Shown here piece after piece: positions 50,450-63,000 of a DNA stretch of 64,000 bases. Source of the stretch: Liolophura sinensis. Taxonomy: Eukaryota > Mollusca > Polyplacophora > Chitonida > Chitonidae. Location: contig NC_088302.1 in assembly GCF_032854445.1 (NCBI RefSeq), positions 42,942,645-43,006,644 of the forward strand, read 5' to 3'. Numbering within the stretch: the stretch's first letter is position 1; each line of letters opens with the position of its first letter. Under the pieces are notes generated by a model. That model was not told the origin of the DNA, did not search any database, and saw only the letters and a list, made by a program, of their open reading frames with translations. The position numbers were made by a program, and so were the translations under genes.

Positions 50450-50760
50450 AGGCAGAGCGTATTATGTTATAGCGATTTTGTCCCGCTGTCCATGTTCATG
50501 TCCGGGCTATAACTTCAACAGTTTTCCACACAGAGTTTTAATTTTTGGTGGATATATAGATACACAGATGGTGATGTGGTGTGGCTCACATTTTCTTCAT
50601 TTTTGTAGTTGTCATGGTAACTGGATAGCCATTTAATATATATACTATATAAATAGATTTGATTTTCGCATCTGGGCTACAACCCCAACTTTTTTCCACA
50701 TAAAGTTTGGATTTGAGGTGGACACCTTTGTCCACTTGTAATGAAGATTCCCCTCAGGGA
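50450..50760. repeat. Dispersed repeat with an internal direct duplication
   Basis: GGGCTATAACTTCAACAGTT, TTCCACACAGAGTTTTAATT at ~50,507 recurs, diverged, at ~50,675 (GGGCTACAACCCCAACTTTT). The opening AAACCCCGCCATTAGGCAGA looks like the start of a dispersed element. No coding capacity. Confidence 0.5.
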
Positions 50761-51949
50761 TTATATTCCCCACAATGCTGCTGGTATTCTTTTATAGATT
50801 TCAAACAAATGCATTTGTTGGGGCGTATGTTGTGTTCACCTGTTGGTTTTGGAAGAGTATTTTTTCATACAGTATGTCCTTAAACTAACAGATTGAAGTT
50901 GTCTTATAATGCCTTGGGATCATCTGCGATATTCTCTATGAAAGCTTGTTTTTACTTTGTGTCCTTCAACATGCATGCAAGTATAGATTCTTAGAGAAGA
51001 CAAAGCAGTTTAATGTTGTGGACAGAAATTTGCGTAATATTCCATCATATTAATCTTGAATTTCATAAAAACATAGAAAGAAAAATAGACACCCATATGC
51101 ACGCAAATATTACCTTTAAACACCACTAAATGTGTGTGGTAATTGATTATGGTTTGATAATGAACTGCACTTCTCCAAAGAAAACATCGTTAGTGTATGT
51201 AGAATGCTCAATGAACAGCTTACATTTTGACAAGGTACCAGTTACAACTTTACAGTGTACCAGTTTCATGTATATACTGCATGCTATATTTGAGACAGTG
51301 TTATTAATCAATAGGAAAGGAGTAGTTTAATACATTTGAAAGGTCTGGTTATGGGTGTTTGCAGGAATTCAAATATAACTGACAAGGATTTATGTAAAGG
51401 AAACAAAAAACATGTAAATAACATAATCATGTAAGGGGACTTGCCATTCTCAGATTTGTGTACATGTACTTAAATGTTAATAACAATTGTGTACTATGTG
51501 CTTGTATGTGGTGACCAATTTAATGGTATTTTGTTGCTTATAACATTGTCAATGATCAATTCTGAAACATCTCACAGAAAAACTGTATCCGGTACTATAA
51601 TGCTTGTTGCTTTAAAAACTGAGGGATTCTGCTTTTTTGACATACATGTATGTACGTATGTACTTACGTATATATCGCTTAGAAAATGTTTTCTGTTCGC
51701 TTTATTTGAAACTTTTGTGTTAATCTCCGGTAATGAAGTGTATCTTCAGATATTATGGACACAAAACACAGTGTTTTTTTTCTATGTTAAGTATCATATT
51801 AAATTATACCTTTAGTTTATCCCGAGCAAGAAATAACCAGGACCCAGTCCTTCAAAAAGCCTTAAAAGTTAATCTTTGATCCTGAGGTGACAGTGATATA
51901 TGGGATTAAAAGGGCGTATACTTTAATTCATTGGTATTTTAACACGAAG
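50761..51949. other. No gene recognised
   Basis: AT-rich sequence with two short open frames (51,130 and 51,474) lacking any family features. The left part may belong to the 3' flank of the ATOX1-like gene. Confidence 0.45.
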
Positions 51950-52780
51950 AAACTGTATTCACAAACCCTTAAAAAACCTTGGATGTGCCAAGTCACGGCC
52001 TGACTGTTAAACCACTCTGATCAAAATGAACATTTGTTCGCGGAGTACAGCGGTCTTTGAAAAACTGAATGTTATAGTATAATGGATACAATGTTAACAA
52101 CCAAATTTCAGGTTGGTGACTGCAAGTCTGAGAGTCATTACATGGAATGTCCTAGCTCTACTCAAGACACTTGAGTTTCGCCGGCCGTTGTATCATTGCC
52201 ATTTCGTTTGGTGTTCCACTTGTACCAGATGTTCTCTAAAACTCAGTGGATTATAAAAGAATAAATCCAGTGTCATCACATTTGAGTTTTATGTTATTTT
52301 TACGTGTAGAGAGAAAAATTCTCGACACAGAATTGTCTTAAATACATATGCTGCTCACTAAGCGTTCAAAATTTATCCCTTGATTACGACCATACAGTTT
52401 GATTTTGATTTCGTCAATGGGGTTGTTGTAAATCAAAAAACATGAAGCTTGGCGCTCGAGGCGACCCAACTCGGTCAACTTGACTGTTGAGTCGGGTCCT
52501 AGGATGCCTTAGTGCTCGTGTATGCTAAACAACGACGCCACTCTATGTGGAGTTGTAAGCATACTCTGGTCGTTACATGTATGCCGGCTCAACCTAAAGT
52601 CGTATGGCCGTAGCGACTGGGAACAACTCCGTACGACCACTTGAGAGTGGCGTCTTAAACTCATGTATGCCGGTTCAATATAGAGTCGCAAGGCCATAGC
52701 CACTGGAACCCCGTATGACCAGTTGAGTTGAGTCGTGTCTTAAATTCACGTATGGAGGTTCAATCTGAAGTCGTAAGGCC
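51950..52780. repeat. Dispersed duplicated segment, copy 1
   Basis: Shares with 58,735-59,449 the blocks CCTGACTGTTAAACCA, TCTGAGAGTCATTACATGGA, GATTTCGTCAATGGGGTTG, GGCGACCCAACTCGGTCAAC and GTCGTATGG in the same order, roughly 80-85% similar by eye. No coding sequence recognised. Confidence 0.8.
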
Positions 52781-52930
52781 ATAGCAACAGGAACTGCGTA
52801 CGACCAGTTGAGTTGAGTCGTGTCTTAAACTCTTGTATGCCGGCTAAATATAAAGTCACAAGGCCATATCCAGTGGAAATCCGTACGACCAGGAGAGTTG
52901 AGTCGTGTCTTAAACTCCTGTGCATGCCGA
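52540..52930. repeat. ~93-bp tandem repeat (about 4 copies) at the end of copy 1
   Basis: Unit: TTGAGTCGTGTCTTAAACTC, TGTATGCCGGTTCAAT, AGTCGTAAGGCCATAGC, CCGTACGACCAG. Copy 2 of the duplicated segment has only one or two units before the LTR element interrupts it. Confidence 0.85.
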
Positions 52931-53239
52931 TGTGAAACTAATCCCTACACATAATTAACCTCCACCTCCTGCATGACTGATTTCATTACTAGCACACCGG
53001 CTAAAGGACATAGTAGTTGATTTTGGAATTTTAACGCAGTACTTTGAATATGAAGTATATGATATGGCCTAACGTATGAAGGTACAAAGAAGTTTCTCAC
53101 CTTTCGTCGCGAGACGTAAATATGGATTTAAGGTACAATTTCCCTAAAGATCCAGTGGTCAGTACGAACTTAGATTAACGTGGTTTGGTGGCGTCAAAGG
53201 TGCTAACCGTCACAGCAACTTTGTTCGTTGGGAGAACCT

Positions 53240-53400
53240 ATGTTGGGGTCGTGGCTGAGGAGTTACCTTTTCACCCCTGGGGACAGAAGTTTCCGGTTTT
53301 ATTCCAGCCTTGGACAGGAAATTCATAGATGTCTCCCGATCCCCATGTGCTTGGTGGCCTTAGTGACAATTGTTTTCTAATGTAATGAAAACAGTAAAGG
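53240..53400 (+). mobile_element. SINE fragment, family B, sense orientation
   Basis: GGGGTCGTGGCTGAGGAGTT resembles the tRNA-like head (GGTCGTGGC...A box), followed by GGTTTTATTCCAGCC and TTGGACAGGAAATTCATAG. Confidence 0.45.
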
Positions 53401-55340
53401 TATTACAGGATATATTTTCACGCCAGTGTGCGAGATGTTTAATTTGATTAAATCAGTTTGCACTTATAACAGCAGCATATCCACCCCATATATGCAATAG
53501 TTCAACTTGCCTACGACTCGCTGATGCGAGTCTTGGCAAGATGCCAACATGCTTATGACGTCACGTTATATGACACCTCCTTGTCCTAAGTTCCTACCCT
53601 GAAGGACGAAGAGCGACAAAATGAATAAATGATTGAATGATTATGGCTTAACGCCACATCGACAATAAGTCAGCTATATCGTGGCGACAACAAGGTGAAA
53701 ACGTCAGACGGTTAGCGACAAAAGGAGAGCGAAAAGGAATAGAACAAGAAACTTAGCTGTGCAGACACGGATCCTAAGCTAACCTGCCGTTCATTAACAA
53801 TGCATTTGTACCGTGAAGACATATCTTGCTCTTCGTCCATATGTATACTTATCAACCATCGTTTACATCCTGCTAATATTCATACACCTCGTGAGGCACC
53901 CCGACTACAATTTAACTCCACCATGCTACCTCGTTTTGAATTTTCGCTGTTGCTGAACCCACCCCATTTCACTATCGCTTATTCCTGGGCTCTCCTCTCC
54001 ATTAGCATACCAAGGGAGTGTCACAGCACTGTAAAAATCTAAAGTAAATTGGTTCTTTCTCTACGTCTGTCTTTGCCATTGTGTAACAGTCTGAATTCAT
54101 TCTTCTATATAAATCCCGATATTTTATTGGCTTGTATCACCATTGCCACTTTTCCGGGAGGGAATATTACATGTACAGAATAAAGATGTGATGAAAAAAA
54201 AAACATCCAGAGCCAATAATTATATTATTACAGAATCGTGGGAACAGCGCCTTTCCACCGTCGTCATTCTTTTGAAGACACACGTGTTGACTACAATAAC
54301 GATTGTTTTCATTGTCTCTAGTTTTCAGTCCCGACTTTCCTCTGAAAGACAAAAGTGTGTATAACGATGGCAAAAAGTCACGTGGATACTGTATGATCAC
54401 GTGCTAACTAGGAGCGATGGGCTTTGCATAACATGGACGGAATTCAGGGGCTAAAGAACTGTTTTATCTGTCAACTGATAAAACAATTTCAGCGGGCAAA
54501 TTTGTCCCTATCTAGTCAAATTTTATACTTAATTTACCTTTTATAATTTACGTTACCCGTCCTGTCAAAAGGCAAATTTGAAACCTATAAAAAAATCTGT
54601 ACATAAATGAATGATCACATATTTGTTTAAATTGTAAAGTGGTCGAAGAAACGTAACTAACATATTATTGTTCTGATGAGAGTGTCTCTGGCCTTCTCGT
54701 AACTCTCCGATCATTATCAAGTGCTTTTATACTTTTAACCTTGCGTCAGATACTCACACTAGCCTCACAAAATATGTCATTTTATTCAAAAAAATTTTAC
54801 AGGCAACTTTTTCTTCTAATTAACGTTGCACAACACGGCAACTAAACAATACATATATTTAAAAGGCGAACAACTTTCAACTGAATACTATTAAATCTTA
54901 TCTCCTTTAATACATTTAATACATACATTTAACTTTGATTAGCTCATGTTCGACTGGCACACAACAAAATGATGTCGAAAAATATATTCCCAAAATAGGG
55001 TGCTGCACAACAATGCAAATATTTTGAAGCGTTCAAATCAATGTCAATAAAACCATATAACATTTGCACTGCTTATAAACACAGCGAAAAATTGACTTCG
55101 TAAATTTATCTATTTCAAAGTGTTGCGTGCGTTTATAATATCTTCCCGGGCGAATCAGCACAGCACAACTAATTTCTCGCTATTTCATCGTGACACCCCA
55201 AATGTTCTCTCGAACACTTCCTGATCCTGTAACGCTTTATCCCGGACACAGTTCCACAAATTATATATGTTTTGACGTTCCTTTATTCTCGAAAGAAAAA
55301 ACATCTCTAACCTACATCTTAAAAAGAAAACAATGAAACA
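53401..55340. other. No gene recognised upstream of the six-cysteine peptide gene
   Basis: AT-rich. A short repeat fragment occurs at 53,625-53,700 (GGCTTAACGCCACATCGACA). The open frames at 53,800, 54,143 and 55,185 lack splice or domain support. The right end is presumably the promoter region of the six-cysteine peptide gene. Confidence 0.45.
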
Positions 55341-55359
55341 AACGTCACGACTTGTTGTG

Positions 55360-55447
55360 TATATAAACACCCTATATTCCGACGTTCTTTGTCTCTTGCA
55401 ACAGCTGAAGAATCACCAACTTCTCAACAAACACACAGCATTTGAAG
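55360..55447 (+). promoter_or_regulatory. TATA box and 5' UTR exon of the cysteine-rich peptide gene
   Basis: TATATAAA at 55360-55367 is followed, about 30 bp on, by a likely transcription start and a short non-coding exon ending at 55447 in AAG|GTATGT. A strong TATA box with a non-coding first exon suits a small inducible secreted-peptide gene. The start site itself is not visible. Confidence 0.55.
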
Positions 55448-56386
55448 GTATGTTTTCATTTGTATTAATCTTCAGAGGTTTATATTCAGGTAAAACTTCA
55501 TAAACCCAGCGTGTTCAGTAACAATCCAAACCTGAAATTATAGGTTTCTAGCAGGCCGGGAACAACTCCGGTCCAACAGATTTAATTATTTTTCTGATCA
55601 AACGACTGGAGCGTGACCATTGGGAACACGTCTGCCCATTCCTGGTGGGCGTCATGTGTGTTGCAAATCGAGATACCGTGCTTTCTGTGTTCGAATTTCT
55701 CCTACCTCCTCCTGTATGCCTGAGCACCACCTGAATCCCTACGAACCATTTTAAAAACGAAATGCACACCGCCTAAATCCCCATTTTTTGTGGACAATTC
55801 AACAAAACACGGACTAAGGCATAAAAGAGGCCCATTTTTGTTTTTTGTTCATTGGTTGTTTGTCCTTTTAATCTAAAATATGAAGAAAGCTGCAAGCTGA
55901 TAACATATTACTGCTTTGCTATTGTGTTTAGATAAGATTCTGCTTGATTTCTATTGAAATCACGAATTGTTTTGTTTGCATGGATGCATGTTTAGTACAC
56001 CACATGCATGTGGGGAAGTTTGTCAGTTATTTGCCAGAGGCCGGTTGTTCAGTCTCACCTTTTGCTATTTGTCCACCTACAACACTGACTGTTAAGATAA
56101 ATTAAGAAAGAAACAAATGAATAGACAAACAAATCAGAATATTTAACTAAAATCTATAATAGGAGGGCATTAACTTAGATTTCATTTATGAAATTATAGT
56201 AAAATCGTTTCCTAAATGTTTATACAACGTCGTTTCGGCATGCTGTTTGATTTTTCTGACATAGATGGGCAGAGAAAGAGACCCCGAGATATACTGTAGG
56301 TTTTGCTGTTAAAAAAAGTTTGTCGACGAGCACCACGAAGAACACTTTACTGTCGATACATGAACAGCTTTTTGTTTCTGTTACAG

Positions 56387-56557
56387 ATGAAGACTAGGGC
56401 CCTTCTCCTGATTCTCTTAATTACTTTTTTTGTCATCCAAAGTGGTGAAGCGGCGAGTCGTCTGTGTAGACCATGTATCCGACGATGTCTGCGGAAAAGA
56501 CCCATCCGTGTCTGCAGAAAAGTTTGCTTTCGCTTCTGCCGACGTACTGGTAGAGAG
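56387..56557 (+). CDS. Six-cysteine peptide, signal and mature-peptide exon
   Basis: 57 codons, phase 0, donor GAG|GTAACT. All six cysteines are in this exon, so one exon holds the whole predicted active peptide. Confidence 0.7.
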
Positions 56558-56882
56558 GTAACTTATGAAGCTCACAGTTACAATGGCTGTGGGGTTTTCT
56601 TGGTTTTCTTTTTTGTTTGTTTGTGTGTTTGATTTTGTTGGTTTTTTTGTGGTGTTTTGCAAAAAGATTTCGGATTAAATATTTTAAATATTTAAAAATA
56701 TACGACATGCCATGTGATAGTTAGGAATACAAAAGGTAAGATCTTACTGCTCTTTTTATTCCCTTCCATTTTGGCAAACCCTACTTTCCTCTAATATCAC
56801 CTATGTACATTTTCAGGCTGTCGCTGAAGATCAGGCGCTTGACGAAGATCATCTCGACACCACCAGCTTTCTGGAGGAGTAG
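56387..56882 (+). CDS. Secreted cationic six-cysteine peptide precursor (putative antimicrobial peptide)
   Basis: Exons 56387-56557 and 56817-56882 encode 78 aa, with ATG directly after the acceptor GTTACAG. Residues 1-23 are a clear signal peptide (RALLLILLITFFVIQSGEA). The next ~34 residues are very basic with six cysteines spaced C-x2-C-x3-C-x8-C-x3-C-x3-C (CRPC, CIRRC, CRKVC, CFRFC). They end in RRTGRE, after which exon 3 adds an acidic tail (AVAEDQALDEDHLDTT and SFLEE). Signal, cationic Cys-rich core and acidic C-terminal extension is the layout of mollusc antimicrobial peptide precursors such as mytilins. The spacing, however, is not one I recognise; paired CxxxC motifs suggest a helical hairpin. 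The function is inferred. A secreted peptide of another kind is possible. Confidence 0.7.
56817..56882 (+). CDS. Six-cysteine peptide, acidic C-terminal exon
   Basis: Acceptor CATTTTCAG, then 21 codons (AVAEDQALDEDHLDTTSFLE and E) and TAG. Eight of 21 residues are Asp or Glu and none is Lys or Arg. The exon continues as 3' UTR to 56900, where a donor GTAAGT follows. Confidence 0.65.
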   Translation, partial: AVAEDQALDEDHLDTTSFLEE

Positions 56883-57194
56883 AGTTAGATCTCTAATTGG
56901 GTAAGTAGGGATATATAACATAGACGCTTTGTAAAGATTCAAAGCAACGCTTTTATCTTTTCCATAAGTTGAGCTAAATGACAACTAATTATACACGATT
57001 GTGTCTCAAACATGGCAAGATACAGTGAGATTGTCTTTGGTTTCAAGTTTTACAAATGCTGAAAATATTAGCGTGTTTCTAAAAAATGGGCTATATTCTT
57101 CTCTGTAATAATGCCTGGGTCATCTGATCAATAGACAATGAGATAGATTTGTAACTAATCCTTGCTTTCTTTTTCTTTTCGGATCAATTTTTAG

Positions 57195-57300
57195 CCTGGA
57201 CCAGACCGTTGAACGTCATCAATGAAGAAAACCGCACGGATAGCGTTCGGAAGCACCGTCAAGATCCCAGTTCTTCTCAATAAACCAGTCTTATAAAAGC
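57195..57300 (+). other. 3' UTR exon and polyadenylation signal of the six-cysteine peptide gene
   Basis: The acceptor AATTTTTAG at 57194 pairs with the donor at 56901. AATAAA at 57279-57284 is the likely polyadenylation signal. The cleavage site near 57300 is a guess. Confidence 0.45.
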
Positions 57301-57439
57301 ATATATTATCTTACCCGCCTTAGTAATTTCTCATCAGGTAAACAAACAGCATTTAATAACTGAAGCCTATACACCAGATCAGTTCAACAGTTTTGCCGTC
57401 CGCGTCTCAGAGATTGATAACTAAAACTCCGATACTGAG

Positions 57440-57660
57440 ACTGATTATCAAGGCCATGATCCTGTCATTCTGATATTCAAGACTAAAGCTATGATTCTCA
57501 TATTCACAACTGAAAGTTTTATACGGACATTGATCACTAAAAGTGTGATCCTAAAGATCATTACTAGATCCGTGATTCTGGTATTAATAACTAAGTCTGT
57601 AGACATGACATTCATAACTAAGGCTGAGATCATGGCATTCGCAAATAACACTGTGAAACA
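57440..57660. repeat. Degenerate ~25-bp tandem repeat
   Basis: About nine imperfect copies of a unit like ATTCATAACTAAGGCTATGA TCCTG, just 3' of the six-cysteine peptide gene. Both strands stay open, which explains the open frames here. Confidence 0.7.
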
Positions 57661-58734
57661 TGGCTATGATCATAGTATTTAGACCGATTGCTAAAACAGT
57701 TTATTAATGTTGATTGATACTCAAGAATTTATCATTTGGATGGTTGATAGTTTTGTCGGTGGAGAAGGCGTGACTCATTATAGTCAAAACCACCGAACTT
57801 TACTGACGAACTTTACCGTATGTGATGTACAGGTCATATATTGTGTGATACATCATATTTTGTGTGATGTAAAGAGACCTTCTGTGAATGTTATACTGTT
57901 TAAACGGCCACGGAAAGTTGACAACCGATTGAAGTCGCCAAGAACAACTAACAGTGCTTGTTTCTTTGGGGTTTAACATTTGAGACTATGGTCGAATAGT
58001 GAAGATGTGTGTTCACTTTTGACAGCAGTCTTTACTGTAAAGTGTTATTCAGTGTGACATGTTTAGGACAATTTTGGACTTTACCAGCACGATCAAGCAT
58101 GCCGGATCAAGCACGATCACCACGAAAAGAACAACTTTCTGGAGTGGATTCCACAGGATAGGCTTCTTTCTCTTGTTTTTGTTGGTTTTGTAGCAGCCTA
58201 TTGCCCTTTTTGCTGAAAGAAAACTTTTATGTCTGCTAGTAAATTGCTGCCCCAGCCTTGCCAAATAAAGTGTGGAAGACATTAAATCTGGAGTTGACTT
58301 GATTTTATCGTCTACACAGTCGTCAGCCTAATCCCGGCGTACAACCAACTAAACCTGTTAACTGTATGAACGCACTCGATGGAAATTAACTGGATACGAA
58401 TGATACGGACAGGCAGACGTATCCATGGGAGGGTTCCAGTTACCCCGTTTAAGAAGACGGAAGGATAATTATCATTAACTTGAAGTCGCACATTCTACGC
58501 GTTATTCAGCCGTACGTTACAAGGATCATGCATTGATAAATAGAGTTATAAATGACCCTACATCTACTACTGTCTGATTGCTTCATTCCAGTTATATGAA
58601 CCGGTGGTGTCAGATCTGAATTGTCAACATTTGACGATTTATCATCATCGCCTTCCTGACCGATGAACCATTCAATTCCATTTATTAAAGCCTATATATT
58701 GGAGTATAGGTTGGCCATAGCAGTATTATAATGT
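57661..58734. other. No gene recognised
   Basis: It holds a short family A SINE remnant (ACTCAAGAATTTATCATTTG at 57,720), an isolated AATAAA at 58,262, and otherwise unrecognised sequence. Confidence 0.4.
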
Positions 58735-59449
58735 AAAGAAACTATTCAGAAACCGTTGAAAAACCTTGAATGTTCCAGGTCATTTCCTGACTGTTAAACC
58801 AATCTGTTCAAAATGAAAATTTGTATGCTGAGTACAGTTGTCTATACAATGAAAAGCTGGATGTTAAAGTATAATTGTTTACAGTTTAGTGTACCAAATT
58901 TCAGGGTGATGACTGCGAGTCTGAGAGTCATTACATGGAATGTCTTAGATCTAATCAAGACGACTGAGCTTCGCCGATCGTTGTATCATTTCTATTTCCT
59001 GTAGTGTTCAGCTTGTACCAGTGGATCATAACAGAATCAGTCCAGTACCATTACATTTGAGTTTCATATTATTTTTATGTGTCTCGTCACAGAATTGTCT
59101 TAAAAAGATATGCTGCTCACCGAGTGTTCTAAATCGATCACGACTTTACACTTTGATTTTGATTTCGTCAATGGGGTTGCTCCAAATCAAAAGACATGAA
59201 GCTCGGCGTTCTAGGCGACCCAACTCGGTCAACCTGACTGTTGAGTCGGATCCTAGCATGCCGCAGTGCTCGTGTATGCTAAATAACGACGCCACTCTAA
59301 GTGGAGTTGTAAGCATACACCGCTCGTTACATATATGCTGGTTCAATCTAAATTCGTATGGACGTAGTGAGTGGGACCAACTCCGTACGACCACTTGAGT
59401 TGAGTCGCGTCTTAAACGCAAGCAAGGCAGTTCAATCTGAAGTCGTAAG
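58735..59449. repeat. Dispersed duplicated segment, copy 2, interrupted by the LTR element
   Basis: Homologous to 51,950-52,780. It stops at AGTCGTAAG, exactly where the LTR begins; copy 1 continues as AGTCGTAAGGCCATAGC. Confidence 0.8.
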
Positions 59450-60052
59450 TGTTGTGTCTTTGTACTGATTTAACTATTAAAGACATCTGAATGAAGACAG
59501 AACACTGTTGTGTAACTGCACACTCGCACAGTCTATTCCATACCATAATACTCATTCGCTCAGTGATGCAAAAACCTAACTTGTGCAAGTGCGGAACACT
59601 ACATCCCTCCCTGTTTAAGATAAAACCTTCCGTTAAACCAGTTAACTCAATCGCAAAAATTACAGTTACTCAAAGTACAACAATTATTCAAACCGGCTTA
59701 ACCAGAAAACGTCATTACGTTAGACTAACACGATGGTTGATCAAGAACAACTTTGTAAGCACATGTAACTAGAAAGAATGTTTGTGTTGAAGTTTTTTTC
59801 CAGTCCAAGTTCTAACAGTCCCTTGAGCATTGCAGGTAAACATGTACTATTTGGCATATGTTAGTCATGGAACAATATAGAGTTCCACTTGCAACTGCAC
59901 CATTAATTGAAATAGATGTTCAATGTGAACTCACTGAATCACCATTCAAATAAAGTCTTTAAATGAAACGATAGTTCACAGTCTGACTGTTCAGTTAATC
60001 ATCTGAAATAAACGCATTTATCACATAATCACCAATTTTACGGTTTACCACA
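59450..60052 (-). mobile_element. 3' LTR of a Ty3/gypsy retrotransposon (603 bp)
   Basis: The window-left end TGTTGTGTCTTTGTACTGAT matches the sequence at 63918. On the minus strand the LTR starts TGTGGTAAACCG and ends ACACAACA, giving TG...CA ends. A purine-rich GGATTCATGGAGAA precedes it as the probable polypurine tract. Confidence 0.85.
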
Positions 60053-60078
60053 TTCTCCATGAATCCAAGTTAGAGCTC

Positions 60079-63000
60079 TCAGCGTGAGACATAGTCATTC
60101 AGGTAAGATGGAACTCTGACATTTGGACCAGAGAGCGTTCGCCGAGGTTCTGGCGCGTTGACAGGCGGATTCATAGGTTGTGGTAAGTCATCATCTGGAT
60201 GATCAAAAAAGTCGGGTTCACTATCGGAATCCTGTTGATCGGTTAACCACTCGGAATTTGGGTTGTTTCCGTTGGACAGTTTCAAGAGGGACGCATTGCG
60301 TTTCTTGAATTTCCCGCCATTGTCGCGAATCGTAATCATGTTTCCCGTTTTACTTACAACAGTGTACGGCGTCGGTTCGAAGGTTGTGGACAGTTTGTTG
60401 AACTTCTTCTGGCGAAGCAGAACTCGGTCACCAGTTTTGAATGTTTGAACTTTCGCGCGACGGCGTTTGACAGCATACTGTTTCCCTTTCTCCTTTTCAG
60501 TAAAGTCTCGGTGTCGAACGATTGGTGCGGCTGTGGGGGTAACTGGCTGAGACGGAAGTTTTGTTCGGATTTTGCTGTTGAATAACATCTCAGCTGGACT
60601 CAAACCGGTTACCACATGAGGTGTACTGCGATAAGCCATTATGAATGTCGATAGTTTCTGACGCCAATCTTTGCGTTCCGTGTGGCTTGTTCGAATCGCT
60701 TTCAACAGAGTCCGGTTAAGTGTCTTAATCTCACCGTTTGCTTGTGGCCAATACGAGGTAACATGTCGCAGAGTTACGCCGCGATTTTCCATGTTCTCCC
60801 TGAATTCAGGAGATGTGAACTGAGGTCTGTTGTCTACGGTAACCTTCAGTGGTAGACCATGTCTAGCGAATACTTGATCTAACCAGTCTGTGATTGTGCT
60901 GATCGTTACATTTCGCATAACCAACAGCTCCGGATACCTCAAATGGTTGTCAACAAGTGCAACCACGTAGTCACCATCGGGGAATGGACCCAAAATGTCC
61001 AATAATAATTCTTCCCATGGGTTGTCTGGCGGGGTGGTAGGATTTACGGGTTCTGGAACGGCGGATTTACCGACTAGTTGGCAGGCGTGGCACTTTTCAG
61101 TGCAAGTTGTAATATCCTTATCGATGCCAGGCCACAAGACTTTCTCTCGAAGTCGCAGCTTTATCTTTACAATGCCTTGATGGCCTTCATGTGCCAGTTG
61201 AAGAACACGATGTCGTAGCTGTGCGGGTATGACAAGTCTTGTACCACGTAACACAACCGATTCTACAACAGTCATTTCTCCAAATATGTTTCGGTACGCT
61301 CCAGGACATTTGTCCTTGTCGGCACACTGGACGGCTGATTTAACAGTCTCTAGTTCAGAATCATTCTCACTTGCTTCAGCGATATGGTCGTATGTCAAAG
61401 CTTTGGGTATAGCACTTTGTACAAAGAAATTGACATACTCGTCAGCGGCGTTCGGTTTCTGGTTTGTCGACTTTACAGATAACCTGGATAATACGTCAGC
61501 TGTGTTCGTTGGTCCTGGTCGGCACACAATCTTGAACGTGTAAGGCTGTAGTCGTAATACCCATCGGTCAATGCGCGGAGAAGGTTTAGAGCGGGCTGAG
61601 TAAATGAGTATAATGGCTTGTGGTCCGTGACTATTCAAATACAAGACCGTACAAATTGAGATGACAGCGTTCGCAGGCCCAACCTACCGCGAGAGCTTCT
61701 TTTTCAGTTTGCGAATAACGCGTTTCTACGTCTGTCAAAGCTCTACTTGCATACAAAATTGGTCGATACTCACAGTCTGGCTGCTGATGAGCCAAAATCG
61801 CTCCATAACCATCCGGGCTTGCATCCACGATCAGTCGTGTGCTGGCTTCTGGGTACGTTAGCACAGTGTCACTTGACAACAGGTTTTTAATCTTGTCAAA
61901 GGCTTGTTGCTTTGCAATGTCCCATTTCCACTCCGCGTTTGCCCGTGTCAGGCGTCGTAGCGGCTCGGTGATATTGGAAAAGTCTTTGATGAAACTTCGC
62001 GCAATAATTTGCCACTCCGCTTTTCCTTCGCGTTGCGTGGTTCTCGCGTGTTTTTGATAGCATCCACTTTGGAACTTTCAGGCGAGATCCCTTTCTTGGA
62101 CAGAACGTGTCCCATGAACACAAGACGAGCCATTCCGAATTTGCATTTTTCGGGGTTTACAGTGAGATTTCTGTCCTTGAGGCGCGGAAAACTTCTTCCA
62201 GCCGTTGGTCGTGCTCACTGTCGTCTTTGCCGCATACGATAATATCGTCGTACAAGTTTCGAACACCCTCACACCCTTCAAACACTTGACTAATTACGTT
62301 CTGATACATTTCTGGTGCGGCGGAAATTCCAAACATAAGTCTTTTGTATCGAAACAATCCTTTGTGAGTCACGAACGTTGTGATGTTACGCGATTCTTCA
62401 TCCAACTCGATTTGGTGATATCCCCATTTAAGATCAATCTTGGAGACGACTTTTGCGCCATTCATTTCGTGTAGAATGTCGTCCACTGTCGGAATCAAGT
62501 GACGCTGTCTTACCACAGCTTCGTTCGCCATGCACACGTCTACACATATCCTATCCTCACCATTTGGTTTGGGGACAACCACTAGCGGTGAAACCCATTC
62601 CGATACAGATACTGGTTCAATTATATCGAGAACCTGTACCCGTTTGAGTTTTTCTTCAACTTTACCTCGTACCACATATGGAAGTCGCCTAATTGGCTGC
62701 GCAACTGGTTTGACGGATTGGCTGGTTTTGTCACTCAACGCGTTCACTTTCGGTCCAATTTTCAATATACCAAGTTGCATCGCGGTCTCTTTACCTAGCA
62801 GTGATCTGGTACCCGTTGACGCTATCAAGAGTTCGGTTTTCGCGGTTCTGTCTCCGAAACGAACGATTGCGCTGCATTTCCCCAGTAATTCCAAGGGCGT
62901 GGTCGAACCATAGGGAAACACATTCTTTGAGCATTGTTCTAATGTTACACCAGTCTTCTTTATTTGTTCCCACGCGGACATATCAACAATGTTAACGCTT

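Noticed and set aside
55185-55370. Minus-strand 61-codon frame with RIKERQNIYNLWNCVRDKAL
   Set aside because: It looks somewhat protein-like but overlaps the TATA box and promoter of the six-cysteine peptide gene, and no family or splice partner was found.
59146-59421. Frames shared by the two duplicated segments (also 52,509-52,703) with RSWSHSLRPYEFRLNQH
   Set aside because: Similar in both copies, but stops and indels differ and the sequence is the 93-bp tandem unit; no evidence for a protein.
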